Assembly (NCBI GenBank): GCA_041396985.1
Contig: JAWKXO010000004.1
Coordinates: 248,001 to 312,000 of the forward strand
From: Emcibacteraceae bacterium
GTDB lineage: Bacteria > Pseudomonadota > Alphaproteobacteria > Sphingomonadales > Emcibacteraceae
DNA length: 64,000 nt
Direction of reading: 5' to 3'
A program made the position numbers and the translations under genes. The notes under the pieces were generated by a model. The model saw only the letters and a program-made list of their open reading frames with translations, had not been told where the DNA came from and ran no database searches. Below are positions 1 through 8,696 of this stretch, piece after piece (positions within the stretch are counted from its first letter, which is position 1; every line of letters starts with the position of its first letter).

Positions 1-153
1 TTCCCTGACGTCAAGAGCGGTCAGGATGCCCGCTGCCCGTGGCGCAAGGTTTAATTGCCGTCCTTCCACATAGCCCTGTAATGCGCCGCTATCATCACCA
101 TTACTACAGGATGCCAGCATCAGCCCGAGACAGAATATAACCATTTTACGCAT
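1..153 (-). CDS. HlyD-family membrane fusion lipoprotein of an efflux pump (partial)
   Basis: Only the first 51 codons are in the window; the gene runs off the left edge. The reading frame starts with a lipoprotein signal peptide (charged MRK, hydrophobic core, then LMLASC with the lipidated Cys at residue 16). The next stretch, with YVEG and APRAAG, matches the start of the first beta-barrel/biotinyl segment of HlyD/EmrA-type periplasmic adaptors, which link an inner-membrane pump to an outer-membrane channel. An AGGAGGG ribosome site lies in the last codons of the TetR gene, and only 2 bases separate the two genes, so they are one transcript. The link to a regulator supports an exporter role; the substrate is unknown. 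Confidence 0.72.
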   Translation of the reverse strand, partial: MRKMVIFCLGLMLASCSNGDDSGALQGYVEGRQLNLAPRAAGILTALDVRE

Positions 154-155
154 AA

Positions 156-815
156 TTAACCCTCCTGCGGCAGACGTATGCCGTTTAAATAAATATCCAG
201 GTGAGCGGATATTAGGTCCTGAACCGAAATGCCCGGCTCTCCTTTTCTCACAAACACACCATTCCAGACCATCTGCATCAGGATCACACTAATCAATGTT
301 CTGGTTGCATAGTTCACATCAACATTTCTAAATTCACCACTGGCAATGCCTTTTTTGATAACAGACCCCAGTGCCGCCATAGTGACATCAATCACTTCAC
401 TTCTGTAATAATCGGCATGTTCCGGAAAATTGCCCGCTTCGCCAATAATGAGAAGTGGAATAGTGCTTATTTTTTTATTGGTCAGATTTTCACCGACAAT
501 CATCAGCATTCTTCGCAAGATATCTGAGGCCGACTCACCGGAAAGATCATCCGGGACATGTTCCGAAATATTTTTAAGGGCTGTGGCAATTGGCTTGATC
601 GTGCGGCTGATGAGGGCCTTTAACATTTCTTCCTTGCTTGAGAAATAAAGATAGACCGACCCTTTGGAAAGACCGGCATGTTTGGCAATATCCTCGATCC
701 GGGCAGCGGCGAAGCCACGATCCCTGAATTCTATCAGGGCACCATCAAGAATATCATCCGGTCTTTTTTCCGGCCTTCGACGCCATTTTGGTTCTGCTTC
801 AATTGCTTCAATCAT
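156..815 (-). CDS. TetR/AcrR-family transcriptional repressor
   Basis: A 219-residue one-domain repressor. Residues about 20-65 form the TetR helix-turn-helix, with FRDRGFAAARIEDIAKHAG followed by SKGSVYLYFSSKEEML, the classic recognition helix and anchor. The C-terminal two thirds is the variable ligand and dimer domain. It sits directly upstream of, and is co-transcribed with, a membrane fusion protein gene, the usual arrangement for a locally acting efflux repressor. A long palindrome just upstream (844-873) is the likely autoregulatory operator. The inducing ligand cannot be read from the sequence. Confidence 0.9.
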   Translation of the reverse strand: MIEAIEAEPKWRRRPEKRPDDILDGALIEFRDRGFAAARIEDIAKHAGLSKGSVYLYFSSKEEMLKALISRTIKPIATALKNISEHVPDDLSGESASDILRRMLMIVGENLTNKKISTIPLLIIGEAGNFPEHADYYRSEVIDVTMAALGSVIKKGIASGEFRNVDVNYATRTLISVILMQMVWNGVFVRKGEPGISVQDLISAHLDIYLNGIRLPQEG

Positions 816-843
816 ATTCAGTCCGACAATTCATAAAATCATT

Positions 844-873
844 ATTAAATAAATAACCGGTCATTTATTTAAT
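844..873. promoter_or_regulatory. Probable TetR operator, 30 bp palindrome
   Basis: The two halves around the central ACCGGT-like core (CCGG at 857-860) are inverted copies; 14 of 15 base pairs match, the one mismatch being 855/862. The site lies 29 bases upstream of the TetR start and about 90 bases upstream of the divergent histidine kinase, so it could control both directions. Binding by the neighbouring TetR protein is an inference from position and symmetry. Confidence 0.7.
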
Positions 874-961
874 TGCAAGTAAATTTTAGATATCCAATTA
901 ACAGAAGTTTAAGGTTATACTCATAAAATCAGTGCTCAAATTTGAAAGTGTCAGGATTTTC

Positions 962-2170
962 ATGGATACTGCCCTAATGGAACTTGAAAAAGCTCAACAG
1001 CAGGCAACTCAGGCGGCGGAAAGATTAAAAAACATTGTCAATACAGTGTCGGAAGGCATTTGTATGTATGACGATTGCGGTACAATAACGTTCTGGAGCC
1101 CGAGCTGTGAACAAATTCTTGGCTTCAGTGAAAAAGAAGCCCTGGGCAAACAGCTTGAAAACCTTATTCCCATTGATAATAAATACCCATCAAGCCGTAA
1201 GCTTTTTAAAAAAACGGCTGCGGATGAATCCGAACCCCCTACCCTGATATTTGATGCAAAAAATAAAAACGGCAAAACGACTCCGCTTGAGCTATCCCTT
1301 ACTGGTTGGGAAGAAGAAAGCGGATGGGTCCATGTTGCCGTCTTTCGCGATATGGGCGAGCATTTTACCCATCAGGTTGAACTAGAAAAAGCCCTGAAAA
1401 AAGCGAATGAGGCAAATCTGGCCAAAACCCAGTTTCTGGCCAATATGAGCCATGAGCTTAGAACGCCGCTTAATGCGATTATCGGTTTCAGCGAACTGAT
1501 CCTTAATCACAGACTTAAGGAAATGAAAGCTGAGGAAATTCAGGAAGATATCAACATCATTCATGCATCAGGACAGCATTTGCTTGCCCTTATCAATGAA
1601 GTGCTTGATATTTCAAAAGTGGAAGCCGGAAAAATGGAACTGAATATCTGGCCTGTTGATATTCCGCCCCTGGTCAAAACCGCCTGCCAGCTTTCGGAAA
1701 CACTGGTCAAGGAGCAGAATAATCTACTGGTGCTGAATTTTTCCAAAGACCTTAAAGTAATGAATCTTGATCCGAAAATCACCAAACAAATCCTGATGAA
1801 CCTGATTAATAACGCTGCCAAATTCACCAAAGGAGGCACAATTACGATTGTCGTCAGGCAGGAAATGAGGAGTGACAGACTTTGGGCGATTATAGAAGTG
1901 ATTGATACAGGCATCGGCATTAAGGAAACCGCCCTTGACAGCGTGTTTGAACGGTTTTCACAGGTTGATGACAGCCATACCAGAGAGCATCAGGGAACAG
2001 GCCTTGGACTGGCGCTTGTTAAAACGTTTGTTGAATTTATGGGTGGCACAATTTCGGTTGCCAGTACTTATGGTGCGGGCACAACATTTACCGTTGAAAT
2101 TCCTGATGGCGATCATCTTGAAGCGACAATTGAACCGTCAGTTACACCAGAAACACTTCCCGCGCTTTAA
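962..2170 (+). CDS. PAS-domain sensor histidine kinase (soluble)
   Basis: A 402-residue cytoplasmic kinase with no membrane segment. An N-terminal coiled-coil-like segment leads into a PAS domain (about residues 20-130), then a HisKA dimerisation domain whose H box reads FLANMSHELRTPLNAI, with the phospho-accepting His at about residue 164. A HATPase domain follows, with the N box (LMNLINNAAKFT), DTGIGI, FERFSQVD and GTGLGLAL. No receiver domain is fused and no response regulator is adjacent, so its partner is elsewhere. ATG at 962 is preferred because AGGA lies 5 bases upstream; a GTG at 932 would add ten residues. The signal is unknown. Confidence 0.88.
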   Translation: MDTALMELEKAQQQATQAAERLKNIVNTVSEGICMYDDCGTITFWSPSCEQILGFSEKEALGKQLENLIPIDNKYPSSRKLFKKTAADESEPPTLIFDAKNKNGKTTPLELSLTGWEEESGWVHVAVFRDMGEHFTHQVELEKALKKANEANLAKTQFLANMSHELRTPLNAIIGFSELILNHRLKEMKAEEIQEDINIIHASGQHLLALINEVLDISKVEAGKMELNIWPVDIPPLVKTACQLSETLVKEQNNLLVLNFSKDLKVMNLDPKITKQILMNLINNAAKFTKGGTITIVVRQEMRSDRLWAIIEVIDTGIGIKETALDSVFERFSQVDDSHTREHQGTGLGLALVKTFVEFMGGTISVASTYGAGTTFTVEIPDGDHLEATIEPSVTPETLPAL

Positions 2171-2241
2171 ATTCATTCCTATTTCTTTTATCATCTGACA
2201 TAATTTCAGTTCTTCAGTTCATAGAATTAAATGGAAAAGCG

Positions 2242-2694
2242 ATGACACGGGTAAAGGTTTTTTATTATGGTCTGTTTATGGACCCTGATTTATTACGGGA
2301 ACAGGGCCTCAATCCGGATAAACCCGTCATCGCCCGACTTGATCATTATGAACTAAGACTTGGTGAACGGGCTACCATGCTGCCCAAGTCCGGTAGTGAG
2401 GTTTGGGGAACGGTCATGAGTTTAAACGAGCAGGAGCTTAAAAGTCTCTATACCCCACCGTCCGTTGCTGATTACAAACCCCGTCAGATTGAGTACCACA
2501 CAGAAAATGGCGACAAACTTAATGCTGTTACCTATATTCTTCCGGAAGGATATCCGCTTTCACCACCCAAAAATGCCAACTATGCAAAAAAACTTCTAAC
2601 TATTTGCAAAAAAATGAATATTCCCCCATTTTATTGTGACCATGTTCGCGCTATGGTCAGGGCAATAGAAAATAAGGGGATAGCAAAAGAATGA
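2242..2694 (+). CDS. Gamma-glutamylcyclotransferase-like protein (GGCT/AIG2 fold)
   Basis: A 150-residue protein beginning VKVFYYGLFMDPDLL, the substrate-loop signature of the GGCT-like fold (YGxxM/L in the family). A Glu in LGERATM could be the general acid, although family members often carry this residue later in the chain. Enzymes of this fold release 5-oxoproline from gamma-glutamyl amines or peptides, but many members have unknown substrates. GGAAAAGCG just before the ATG serves as ribosome site. Its last bases overlap the start of the next gene by an ATGA, so the two are translated together. Confidence 0.68.
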   Translation: MTRVKVFYYGLFMDPDLLREQGLNPDKPVIARLDHYELRLGERATMLPKSGSEVWGTVMSLNEQELKSLYTPPSVADYKPRQIEYHTENGDKLNAVTYILPEGYPLSPPKNANYAKKLLTICKKMNIPPFYCDHVRAMVRAIENKGIAKE

Positions 2695-4097
2695 AACAGG
2701 CTAAACTATTTGCATTATGTGGTCTACTCTTACTAACTGCCGGCTGCAGTGGTGAAAAATCAGCTGATCCGATTTCACAGGACAGCTTTGATCTGAAACA
2801 GGAACTGCAGGCGCTGACCAATGATAAAAACAAGGCCCCGACGGAAATTGCCGGACTGGAAATGATCCTGATAAAAAATGGTAAAATCGTGTTCGAGGAT
2901 GCCGAAGGCATGGCCAGATATATTGACGGTGCTAATGTTCCTCTTACCGTCAATCATAAAGTCCGCATTGCGTCGATTTCAAAATTCATGCTGACCCTTG
3001 CTTTTATGACGCTGGTGGAGGAAGGGAAAGTTGATTTGGATGCTGATATTTCAGATTATCTTGGCTTTAAACTCAGAAACCCCAATTTTCCTGATAGATC
3101 CATAACGGCAAGACAGGTTTTGGCCCACATTTCCTCCATACGCGATGGCAGCTATTATTATATGGGAATTGATCAGAATTTTAAGGATTTCTTTATTCCC
3201 GGCACTTCTGAAAAAAGCGCAGAACATTATGAAAGCGGCGCCCATTTTGCCAGTGGTGAAAATCAGGGACCCGGTGACTTTTTTACATATTCCAATTTAA
3301 ATTTCGGCATTATTTCAGGCATAGCGGAAAATGTTTCCGGAATGCGCATGGACCTGTTTGTCAAGGAACGGCTGCTGGATCCGCTTGGGCTTGATGCAAG
3401 TTTTAATGTCTGCACACTTTATGAAAACGGTTTTAGCAGGCTGGCTACTCTTTATCGGCGAGGCAATGACGAAACAGCGTGGAACCCAAGCGGTCCATGG
3501 ATTGAACAAGTCGATGGTGATCCGATCAGATGTTATTATGATGGTCCCCTGGTTGCCCGTGGTGAAACACCGGATTTCAGGGAACTTGAAACCTACCAGA
3601 TCGGCAATAATCCGACCCTCTTTTCGCCTCAGGGTGGATTGCGGGTTTCAGCAAGCGATCTTGCCGTCATTATGCAAATGATTTTAAATGACGGTAAACA
3701 TAACGGAAATCAGATCATCCCCAAATCAGCCCTTGATAAAATGATGACCCCGGTTTGGCACTATGATGAAACCCTTAAAAACGGCCACACGGGTGGCGAA
3801 GCAGCCATTGACGATGATCGGGCCACGGGCATGATGACCACATATGGCCTCTCCACCCATATCATTGATTTGAAGGATTGGGGGCTAACAGAAAAAAGTA
3901 GAAAATTTTATGGCCACCTCGGCTCGGCATATGGGCTTCAGGGTCAGTTCTGGTTTGACCCGGAAACCAAAGACGGCATTATTGTTTTTGTTACCGGTCT
4001 TGGCGACGACCCGACCAAAGCAAAAGCGACCATTCCTCTATTAGCCATTGAGGAAGCCGTTTTAAGATTGGGTTTAAAAGGACTGGAAATTCACTGA
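2691..4097 (+). CDS. Lipoprotein serine hydrolase, beta-lactamase/class C PBP family
   Basis: A 468-residue lipoprotein with lipobox LTAGC (Cys19). The serine beta-lactamase/DD-peptidase motifs are present: SxxK at S95-K98 (ASISK), YxN at Y200-N202 (YSN), and a HLGS sequence near residue 409 in place of the KTG box, as is common in class C-like esterases. It is therefore a periplasmic hydrolase of the Beta-lactamase (PF00144) family; actual activity could be D-aminopeptidase, esterase or transpeptidase-like. It overlaps the GGCT-like gene by an ATGA. The substrate cannot be assigned. Confidence 0.85.
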   Translation: MKQAKLFALCGLLLLTAGCSGEKSADPISQDSFDLKQELQALTNDKNKAPTEIAGLEMILIKNGKIVFEDAEGMARYIDGANVPLTVNHKVRIASISKFMLTLAFMTLVEEGKVDLDADISDYLGFKLRNPNFPDRSITARQVLAHISSIRDGSYYYMGIDQNFKDFFIPGTSEKSAEHYESGAHFASGENQGPGDFFTYSNLNFGIISGIAENVSGMRMDLFVKERLLDPLGLDASFNVCTLYENGFSRLATLYRRGNDETAWNPSGPWIEQVDGDPIRCYYDGPLVARGETPDFRELETYQIGNNPTLFSPQGGLRVSASDLAVIMQMILNDGKHNGNQIIPKSALDKMMTPVWHYDETLKNGHTGGEAAIDDDRATGMMTTYGLSTHIIDLKDWGLTEKSRKFYGHLGSAYGLQGQFWFDPETKDGIIVFVTGLGDDPTKAKATIPLLAIEEAVLRLGLKGLEIH

Positions 4098-4119
4098 GAT
4101 TATATTAATTTCCGCTGAT

Positions 4120-4527
4120 TTAACTTTTATCTTTATCAAACACATCATCTACCGGGATTTGTAAACCGTTGGCGATATGATTGGTTTTTGCCGCAAGTGA
4201 AACGATTTTAAGGATTTCCCCATGCTGTGCATCCGTCATTCCCTTCGCCCGGGCTGCTGCCGTATGGGAATGGACGCAGTAAGCACATGAATTGGCAATT
4301 GATACGGCGAGGTAAATCATTTCCTTGGTCAATGGGTCAAGTACGGTTGGTTCCGCCATCACCCTTTTTACATCTGCCCATGTTGTCTCAAGCAAATCTT
4401 CATCAAAGGCGATATAATACCACATATTATTGATAAAATCTGAGTTACGCGTTTTTCTTATATCATCAAACACTGCCTTCACACGCGGATTTTGTTCAAT
4501 ATTTTCTTCTGGTTTATATGTTGACAT
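4120..4527 (-). CDS. AhpD-like carboxymuconolactone decarboxylase family protein
   Basis: A 135-residue all-helical protein with the AhpD-type active-site motif SCAYCVHSH (C81, C84, H88). In this family the CxxC pair cycles between thiol and disulfide, giving weak peroxidase or reductase activity. The family also contains true decarboxylases, but those lack the CxxC. It converges on the serine hydrolase gene and stands alone as a transcription unit. It could belong to oxidative stress defence; the sequence does not show a partner AhpC nearby. Confidence 0.78.
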   Translation of the reverse strand: MSTYKPEENIEQNPRVKAVFDDIRKTRNSDFINNMWYYIAFDEDLLETTWADVKRVMAEPTVLDPLTKEMIYLAVSIANSCAYCVHSHTAAARAKGMTDAQHGEILKIVSLAAKTNHIANGLQIPVDDVFDKDKS

Positions 4528-4679
4528 TTTGGCATCCTGTTTTATAAGGTTATATTATAACAGTCGTTATTTTGTACCCCTAATTTATATAATTCAAGGT
4601 CATATAATTTATACATGTAAAATTCAGTGAAATTAAGAACTGTTAAGTTCTTTTTTACTTTTTTTGTTTTATCCACAGG

Positions 4680-4719
4680 CTGTCATAAATTTGTAATGAA
4701 TATGTCATCTATATGTAAC
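4680..4719 (+). promoter_or_regulatory. Two tandem Pho boxes upstream of the phosphate porin
   Basis: Four 7-mers, CTGTCAT (4680), TTGTAAT (4691), ATGTCAT (4702) and ATGTAAC (4713), are spaced exactly 11 bases apart with 4-base AT-rich gaps. This is the PhoB binding pattern (CTGTCAT repeats). The site lies about 90 bases upstream of the porin start. PhoB control is inferred; phoB and phoR are not in this window. Confidence 0.85.
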
Positions 4720-4809
4720 GAAACTTTTGTAAATGTTTCATCAAAGTCAGAATCGAAGTATTTCAAACACGAAACATTAGAACCAAACTCAATTTTTTAA
4801 GGAAATATA

Positions 4810-5997
4810 ATGCCTACACCTAAATCAATTATTGCAGCTGTCAGTACCGCCGCATTACTTGCAACCACCTCACTCGCAAAAGCTGAGGATGTGAACGTCA
4901 GCTGGAAAGGTGCCCCTGAATTTTCCAGCGCTGATGGAAATTTTAAAATGAAAATTCGTGGTCGTCTCTTCACTGACTGGGCCACAGCATCTGATAACAG
5001 TGGCAAAGTTCTCGATGCCACAGAATTTCGCGCTGCTCGTCTGGGCGTCGAAGGCGTTGTTATGAAAGACGTGAAATATAAGCTTGAACTTGATTTTGCC
5101 GGCAACAAAACAGCTGTTACCGATGCAACACTTGTCTGGGACTTAAAACCGGTATCCGTTGAAGTCGGCCAGTTTAAAACACCGACATCGCTTGAAGAAC
5201 AGACATCAAGCCGCTTTACCACATTCCTTGAACGCGGCAGCTTCACAGATGCATTCGAATTCAGCCGTATGATCGGTATAGCAGCAAACTATGACGAAAA
5301 TGATGTGACTGTTAAAGCCGGTGTTTTCCAGGGCAATGCCAATGGTGGTAGCGGAACCGTTCAGGGTCGCACTTATGCCGGTCGGGTAACGTTTGCACCA
5401 AAGATCGGCAGTGACGGCAGCTTCATTCATGTTGGTGCTTCTGCTTTCCACCGCGAAAATGATGATAATGTATTGACATTAAGATACCGCCAAAGAGCAC
5501 AGAGCCATCTGGCCGGACGCTATGTCGACACAGGTGCATTGGCTGGTAAATCAGACACATTTTATGGTGTTGAACTTGCGGGCGTTTCAGGACCTTTTTC
5601 TGCACAGGCAGAATGGGGTTGGATGAAAACCACAGCTCTGACAGGTGGAACAGACGCTAAATTTAATGGCGGCTATGTTGATGTAAGCTATTTCATCACA
5701 GGTGAAAGCCGTGGCTATAAGAGCGGCACCTTTGACCGCGTAAAAGTCACAAACCCTGTCTTCAGTGGTGGCGCTGGCGCATGGCAGATTGCAGCACGTT
5801 ATGATGTCATTGATCTGACAGACTCAGCAGCCGCTGTAATTGGTGGAAAACAGGAATCATGCATTATCGGTGTTAATTGGCATTTAAACAATTATTCACG
5901 CGTTATGGCCAACTATTCAAAGTCTGAAATCACTGGCGGTTCTTTTGATGGCGAATCCATTGATGCATTTGGGTTACGTTTCCAGGTTGACTGGTAA
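4810..5997 (+). CDS. Phosphate-selective porin, OprO/OprP family
   Basis: A 395-residue outer-membrane protein with a Sec signal peptide (hydrophobic AAVSTAALLATTSLA, cleavage after AKA, about residue 24). The mature protein is made of alternating amphipathic strands and ends in an aromatic (FQVDW), as 16-stranded porins do. Segments such as FKMKIRGRLFTDWA, FRAARLGVEGVV and VEVGQFKTPTSLEE match the OprO/OprP anion-porin family. It carries phosphate or polyphosphate across the outer membrane to PstS. Tandem Pho boxes upstream and the pst operon downstream fit phosphate-starvation induction. A terminator at 6031-6060 separates it from pstS. Confidence 0.85.
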   Translation: MPTPKSIIAAVSTAALLATTSLAKAEDVNVSWKGAPEFSSADGNFKMKIRGRLFTDWATASDNSGKVLDATEFRAARLGVEGVVMKDVKYKLELDFAGNKTAVTDATLVWDLKPVSVEVGQFKTPTSLEEQTSSRFTTFLERGSFTDAFEFSRMIGIAANYDENDVTVKAGVFQGNANGGSGTVQGRTYAGRVTFAPKIGSDGSFIHVGASAFHRENDDNVLTLRYRQRAQSHLAGRYVDTGALAGKSDTFYGVELAGVSGPFSAQAEWGWMKTTALTGGTDAKFNGGYVDVSYFITGESRGYKSGTFDRVKVTNPVFSGGAGAWQIAARYDVIDLTDSAAAVIGGKQESCIIGVNWHLNNYSRVMANYSKSEITGGSFDGESIDAFGLRFQVDW

Positions 5998-6030
5998 GAT
6001 GTAAAGTATCTTTTTTTAGTATTTTTGAGC

Positions 6031-6060
6031 AAAAGGCAGAACAATGTTTCTGCCTTTTTT
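6031..6060 (+). terminator. Rho-independent terminator after the porin
   Basis: An 11 bp stem (AAAAGGCAGAA pairing with TTCTGCCTTTT) with a 6-base loop is followed by a T run. It ends the porin transcript before the pstS promoter. Confidence 0.85.
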
Positions 6061-6086
6061 CTTTGTTTACAACATGTTAGTATACA

Positions 6087-6126
6087 TTGTAATAAAAGCT
6101 TCATATTTCTGTCACATAAGCGCAAC
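6087..6126 (+). promoter_or_regulatory. Two tandem Pho boxes upstream of pstS
   Basis: Four 7-mers, TTGTAAT (6087), GCTTCAT (6098), CTGTCAC (6109) and GCGCAAC (6120), again lie at exact 11-base steps. They are more degenerate than the porin site but keep the phase. The block ends 91 bases before the pstS ATG. Confidence 0.78.
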
Positions 6127-6217
6127 GAAGCCTCGTTATTTTCTCATCAAGTCAGAAAAAGGATGATTCCTTTTTAAATTCAAAGTATATTTTGAAACAT
6201 ATTATGGAGAAAAAATA

Positions 6218-7255
6218 ATGTTCAAAAACCTGAATAAGACTCTCGTCGGTGCATCACTGATCAGTGTGTCTTTGATTAGCGCTGCTGAAGCCCGCGACCA
6301 AATTCGCATTGTCGGCTCATCGACAGTGTTTCCCTTCTCAACAGCCGTTGCAGAGGAATTCGGGCGGTCAACGTCTTTTAAAACACCGGTTGTTGAGAGC
6401 ACAGGTTCCGGTGGCGGATTTAAACTTTTTTGTACAGGCGTCGGTGAAGCGACTCCGGACATTACAAATGCGTCTCGCGCAATTAAAGGCTCTGAAATTG
6501 ACCTTTGCGCCAAAAATGGTGTTAAGGACATCGTGGAAATTACAATTGGTTATGACGGCATTGTTCTTGCCAATTCCAAAGAAGCAAAGCTCATGAATTT
6601 TAAACTTCAGGACATCTGGCTCGCACTTGCAAAAGACGTCGTTGTTGATGGTAAAATTGTTCCAAATCCCTATAAAACCTGGAACGAAATTAACCCTGAC
6701 CTGCCAAACAATAAAATTGAGGTTCTTGGTCCTCCTCCAACATCCGGTACCCGCGATGCATTCGCCGAGCTAGCTCTTGAAGGCGGATGTAAAACTTTCC
6801 CGGAAATTGAAGCAATTAAAGCGCAGGATGAAAACCGTTACACGGCACTTTGTCATACGATCCGTGAAGACGGCGCCTATATTGAAGCCGGCGAGAATGA
6901 CAATCTGATTGTTGGTAAACTTCAGGCTAACCCAAATGCAGTTGGTGTTTTCGGATACAGCTTTCTGGAGGAAAACAGCGATGTTATTCAGGGAAGTACA
7001 GTTGAAGGTTCTGCCCCTACTTTTGAAAATATTGCAGATAAAGTATATAAAGTATCCCGTTCCCTATTCTTTTATGTTAAAAAGGCACATGTCGGTGTCA
7101 TACCTGGTATAAAAGAATATTTAAGCGAATTTCTGAGTGATAAAGCTATGGGTGATTTCGGTTATCTTGCAGAAAAGGGACTTATTCCTTTAACAAGCGA
7201 AGAGCTGGCAAAAGTACGGGTGACAGCAGAGAATCTGACACCTCTAAAAAAATAA
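6218..7255 (+). CDS. pstS: Phosphate ABC transporter, periplasmic binding protein PstS
   Basis: A 345-residue secreted protein with a Sec signal peptide ending near AAEA (residue about 25). The mature start, IRIVGSSTVFPF, and the phosphate-binding segments ESTGSGGGFKLFC and PTSGTRDAF are the hallmark loops of PstS, which holds phosphate by hydrogen bonds from Ser, Thr, Arg and backbone amides. GGAG lies 8 bases before the ATG. It is the first gene of pstS-pstC-pstA-pstB-phoU. A hairpin directly after its stop probably raises its level over that of the membrane genes, matching the need for excess binding protein. Confidence 0.95.
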   Translation: MFKNLNKTLVGASLISVSLISAAEARDQIRIVGSSTVFPFSTAVAEEFGRSTSFKTPVVESTGSGGGFKLFCTGVGEATPDITNASRAIKGSEIDLCAKNGVKDIVEITIGYDGIVLANSKEAKLMNFKLQDIWLALAKDVVVDGKIVPNPYKTWNEINPDLPNNKIEVLGPPPTSGTRDAFAELALEGGCKTFPEIEAIKAQDENRYTALCHTIREDGAYIEAGENDNLIVGKLQANPNAVGVFGYSFLEENSDVIQGSTVEGSAPTFENIADKVYKVSRSLFFYVKKAHVGVIPGIKEYLSEFLSDKAMGDFGYLAEKGLIPLTSEELAKVRVTAENLTPLKK

Positions 7256-7266
7256 ACCAATAATAG

Positions 7267-7291
7267 AAAGGCCGGTTTAATGCCGGCCTTT
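7267..7291 (+). terminator. Intra-operon hairpin between pstS and pstC
   Basis: A perfect 9 bp GC-rich stem (AAAGGCCGG with CCGGCCTTT, 7-base loop) lies 12 bases after the pstS stop. Only three T follow, so it is likely a partial terminator or mRNA 3'-end stabiliser rather than a full stop. Confidence 0.7.
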
Positions 7292-7325
7292 CACCATCAT
7301 AATTATTTAATGTGGTGCCGATTTA

Positions 7326-8696
7326 ATGAGTGCATATTTATTATTTATAATCCTAACACTTATTTTGACCTGCTTTTACTATATAGCTAAAAAGCGGTCT
7401 CTTTTGTTAGTTGATGGCGACATAAAAAAATTGCACTCACTTCCCACACATTACGGATGGGCAGCAGGCGTAAACAGTTTTATTCCCGGTTTTATCATTT
7501 TAGCGATTTGGACGATTTCAAAAGACAGCCTGATTAATAAGCTTCTGATATCCCAACTGGGATCAGAAGCGGCATCATTACCGGCATTTGAACTTAATGT
7601 ATTACTGGATAACATAAAAAATTACGTTTCAAATGGCACAGGCGATGAAAACCTGGCTGTATATGCCGAATATTACAGAACTGTATCAGAAAAAATTGCC
7701 TGGAGCTTCTTTTTAGCCTCCATAGGTGCCAGCTGTATTGCCGGCTATTATACACTCTATAAAATGTCGCCTAAAGTAAATTCAAGAAATCATCTTGAAA
7801 CGATCATCAAAGTATTGCTTCTGGCATTTTCAGTCATCGCCATTATTACAACAATTGGTATTGTCTTTTCATTACTGTTTGAAAGCATCCGGTTTTTTGA
7901 TCAGATATCCATCACGGAATTTGTTTTTGGCACCAAATGGAGCCCGCAGACAGCGATCCGCGCTGATCAGGTCGGAAGCTCAGGGGCATTTGGGGCCGTT
8001 CCATTATTTATGGGCACAATGCTGATCACGGTTATTGCCATGCTTATAGCCGGGCCGATTGGTCTTCTTTCAGCGATTTATATGGCGGAATTTGCCAATA
8101 AAAAAATCCGTAAAATTGCGAAACCTCTGCTTGAAATCCTCGCGGGTATTCCCACCGTCGTTTATGGGTTTATCGCCGCTCTGGTTGTGGCTCCCTTTAT
8201 TCGGGACACAGGTGCCCTGCTTGGACTTGAAATAGCATCCGAAAGCGCTCTGGCCGCCGGAATTGTTATGGGGGTTATGATTATTCCCCTTATTTCTTCA
8301 TTATCAGATGATGTTATAAGCGTCGTGCCACAAAGCCTGCGTGAAGGATCACTCGGGCTTGGCGCAACACAGACAGAAACGATTTTAAAAGTGATCCTAC
8401 CCTCCGCACTTCCTGGGGTTGTAGGTGCACTTCTTTTGGCAACATCCCGGGCAATCGGGGAAACAATGATCGTTGTGATGGCTGCCGGAATGGCTGCCAA
8501 TCTGACCATAAACCCGCTTGAAGCCGTAACCACCGTAACCGTGCAGATAGTCGCCCTGTTGACCGGAGACCAGGAATTTGCCAGTGCTAAAACCCTGTCT
8601 GCCTTTGCCCTTGGGCTGGCACTGTTTTTCACCACATTGGCACTTAATGCTATTGCATTAATAATTGTCAAAAAATATAGAGAGCAATATGACTGA
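7326..8696 (+). CDS. pstC: Phosphate ABC transporter permease PstC
   Basis: A 456-residue inner-membrane permease. The C-terminal half (about residues 230-450) holds the binding-protein-dependent transport domain with the EAA-type coupling loop (VVPQSLREGSLGLGATQTETI) that docks PstB. The N-terminal part adds membrane helices and a periplasmic segment and is longer than in E. coli PstC, as in other alphaproteobacteria. It forms the phosphate channel with PstA. The ribosome site before its ATG is weak. Its last codons overlap the pstA start by 8 bases, suggesting coupled translation. Confidence 0.93.
   Translation: MSAYLLFIILTLILTCFYYIAKKRSLLLVDGDIKKLHSLPTHYGWAAGVNSFIPGFIILAIWTISKDSLINKLLISQLGSEAASLPAFELNVLLDNIKNYVSNGTGDENLAVYAEYYRTVSEKIAWSFFLASIGASCIAGYYTLYKMSPKVNSRNHLETIIKVLLLAFSVIAIITTIGIVFSLLFESIRFFDQISITEFVFGTKWSPQTAIRADQVGSSGAFGAVPLFMGTMLITVIAMLIAGPIGLLSAIYMAEFANKKIRKIAKPLLEILAGIPTVVYGFIAALVVAPFIRDTGALLGLEIASESALAAGIVMGVMIIPLISSLSDDVISVVPQSLREGSLGLGATQTETILKVILPSALPGVVGALLLATSRAIGETMIVVMAAGMAANLTINPLEAVTTVTVQIVALLTGDQEFASAKTLSAFALGLALFFTTLALNAIALIIVKKYREQYD

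Noticed and set aside
962..2170. PhoR, because of the nearby phosphate genes
   Set aside because: The protein has no membrane segment, no adjacent PhoB and lies outside the pst operon.
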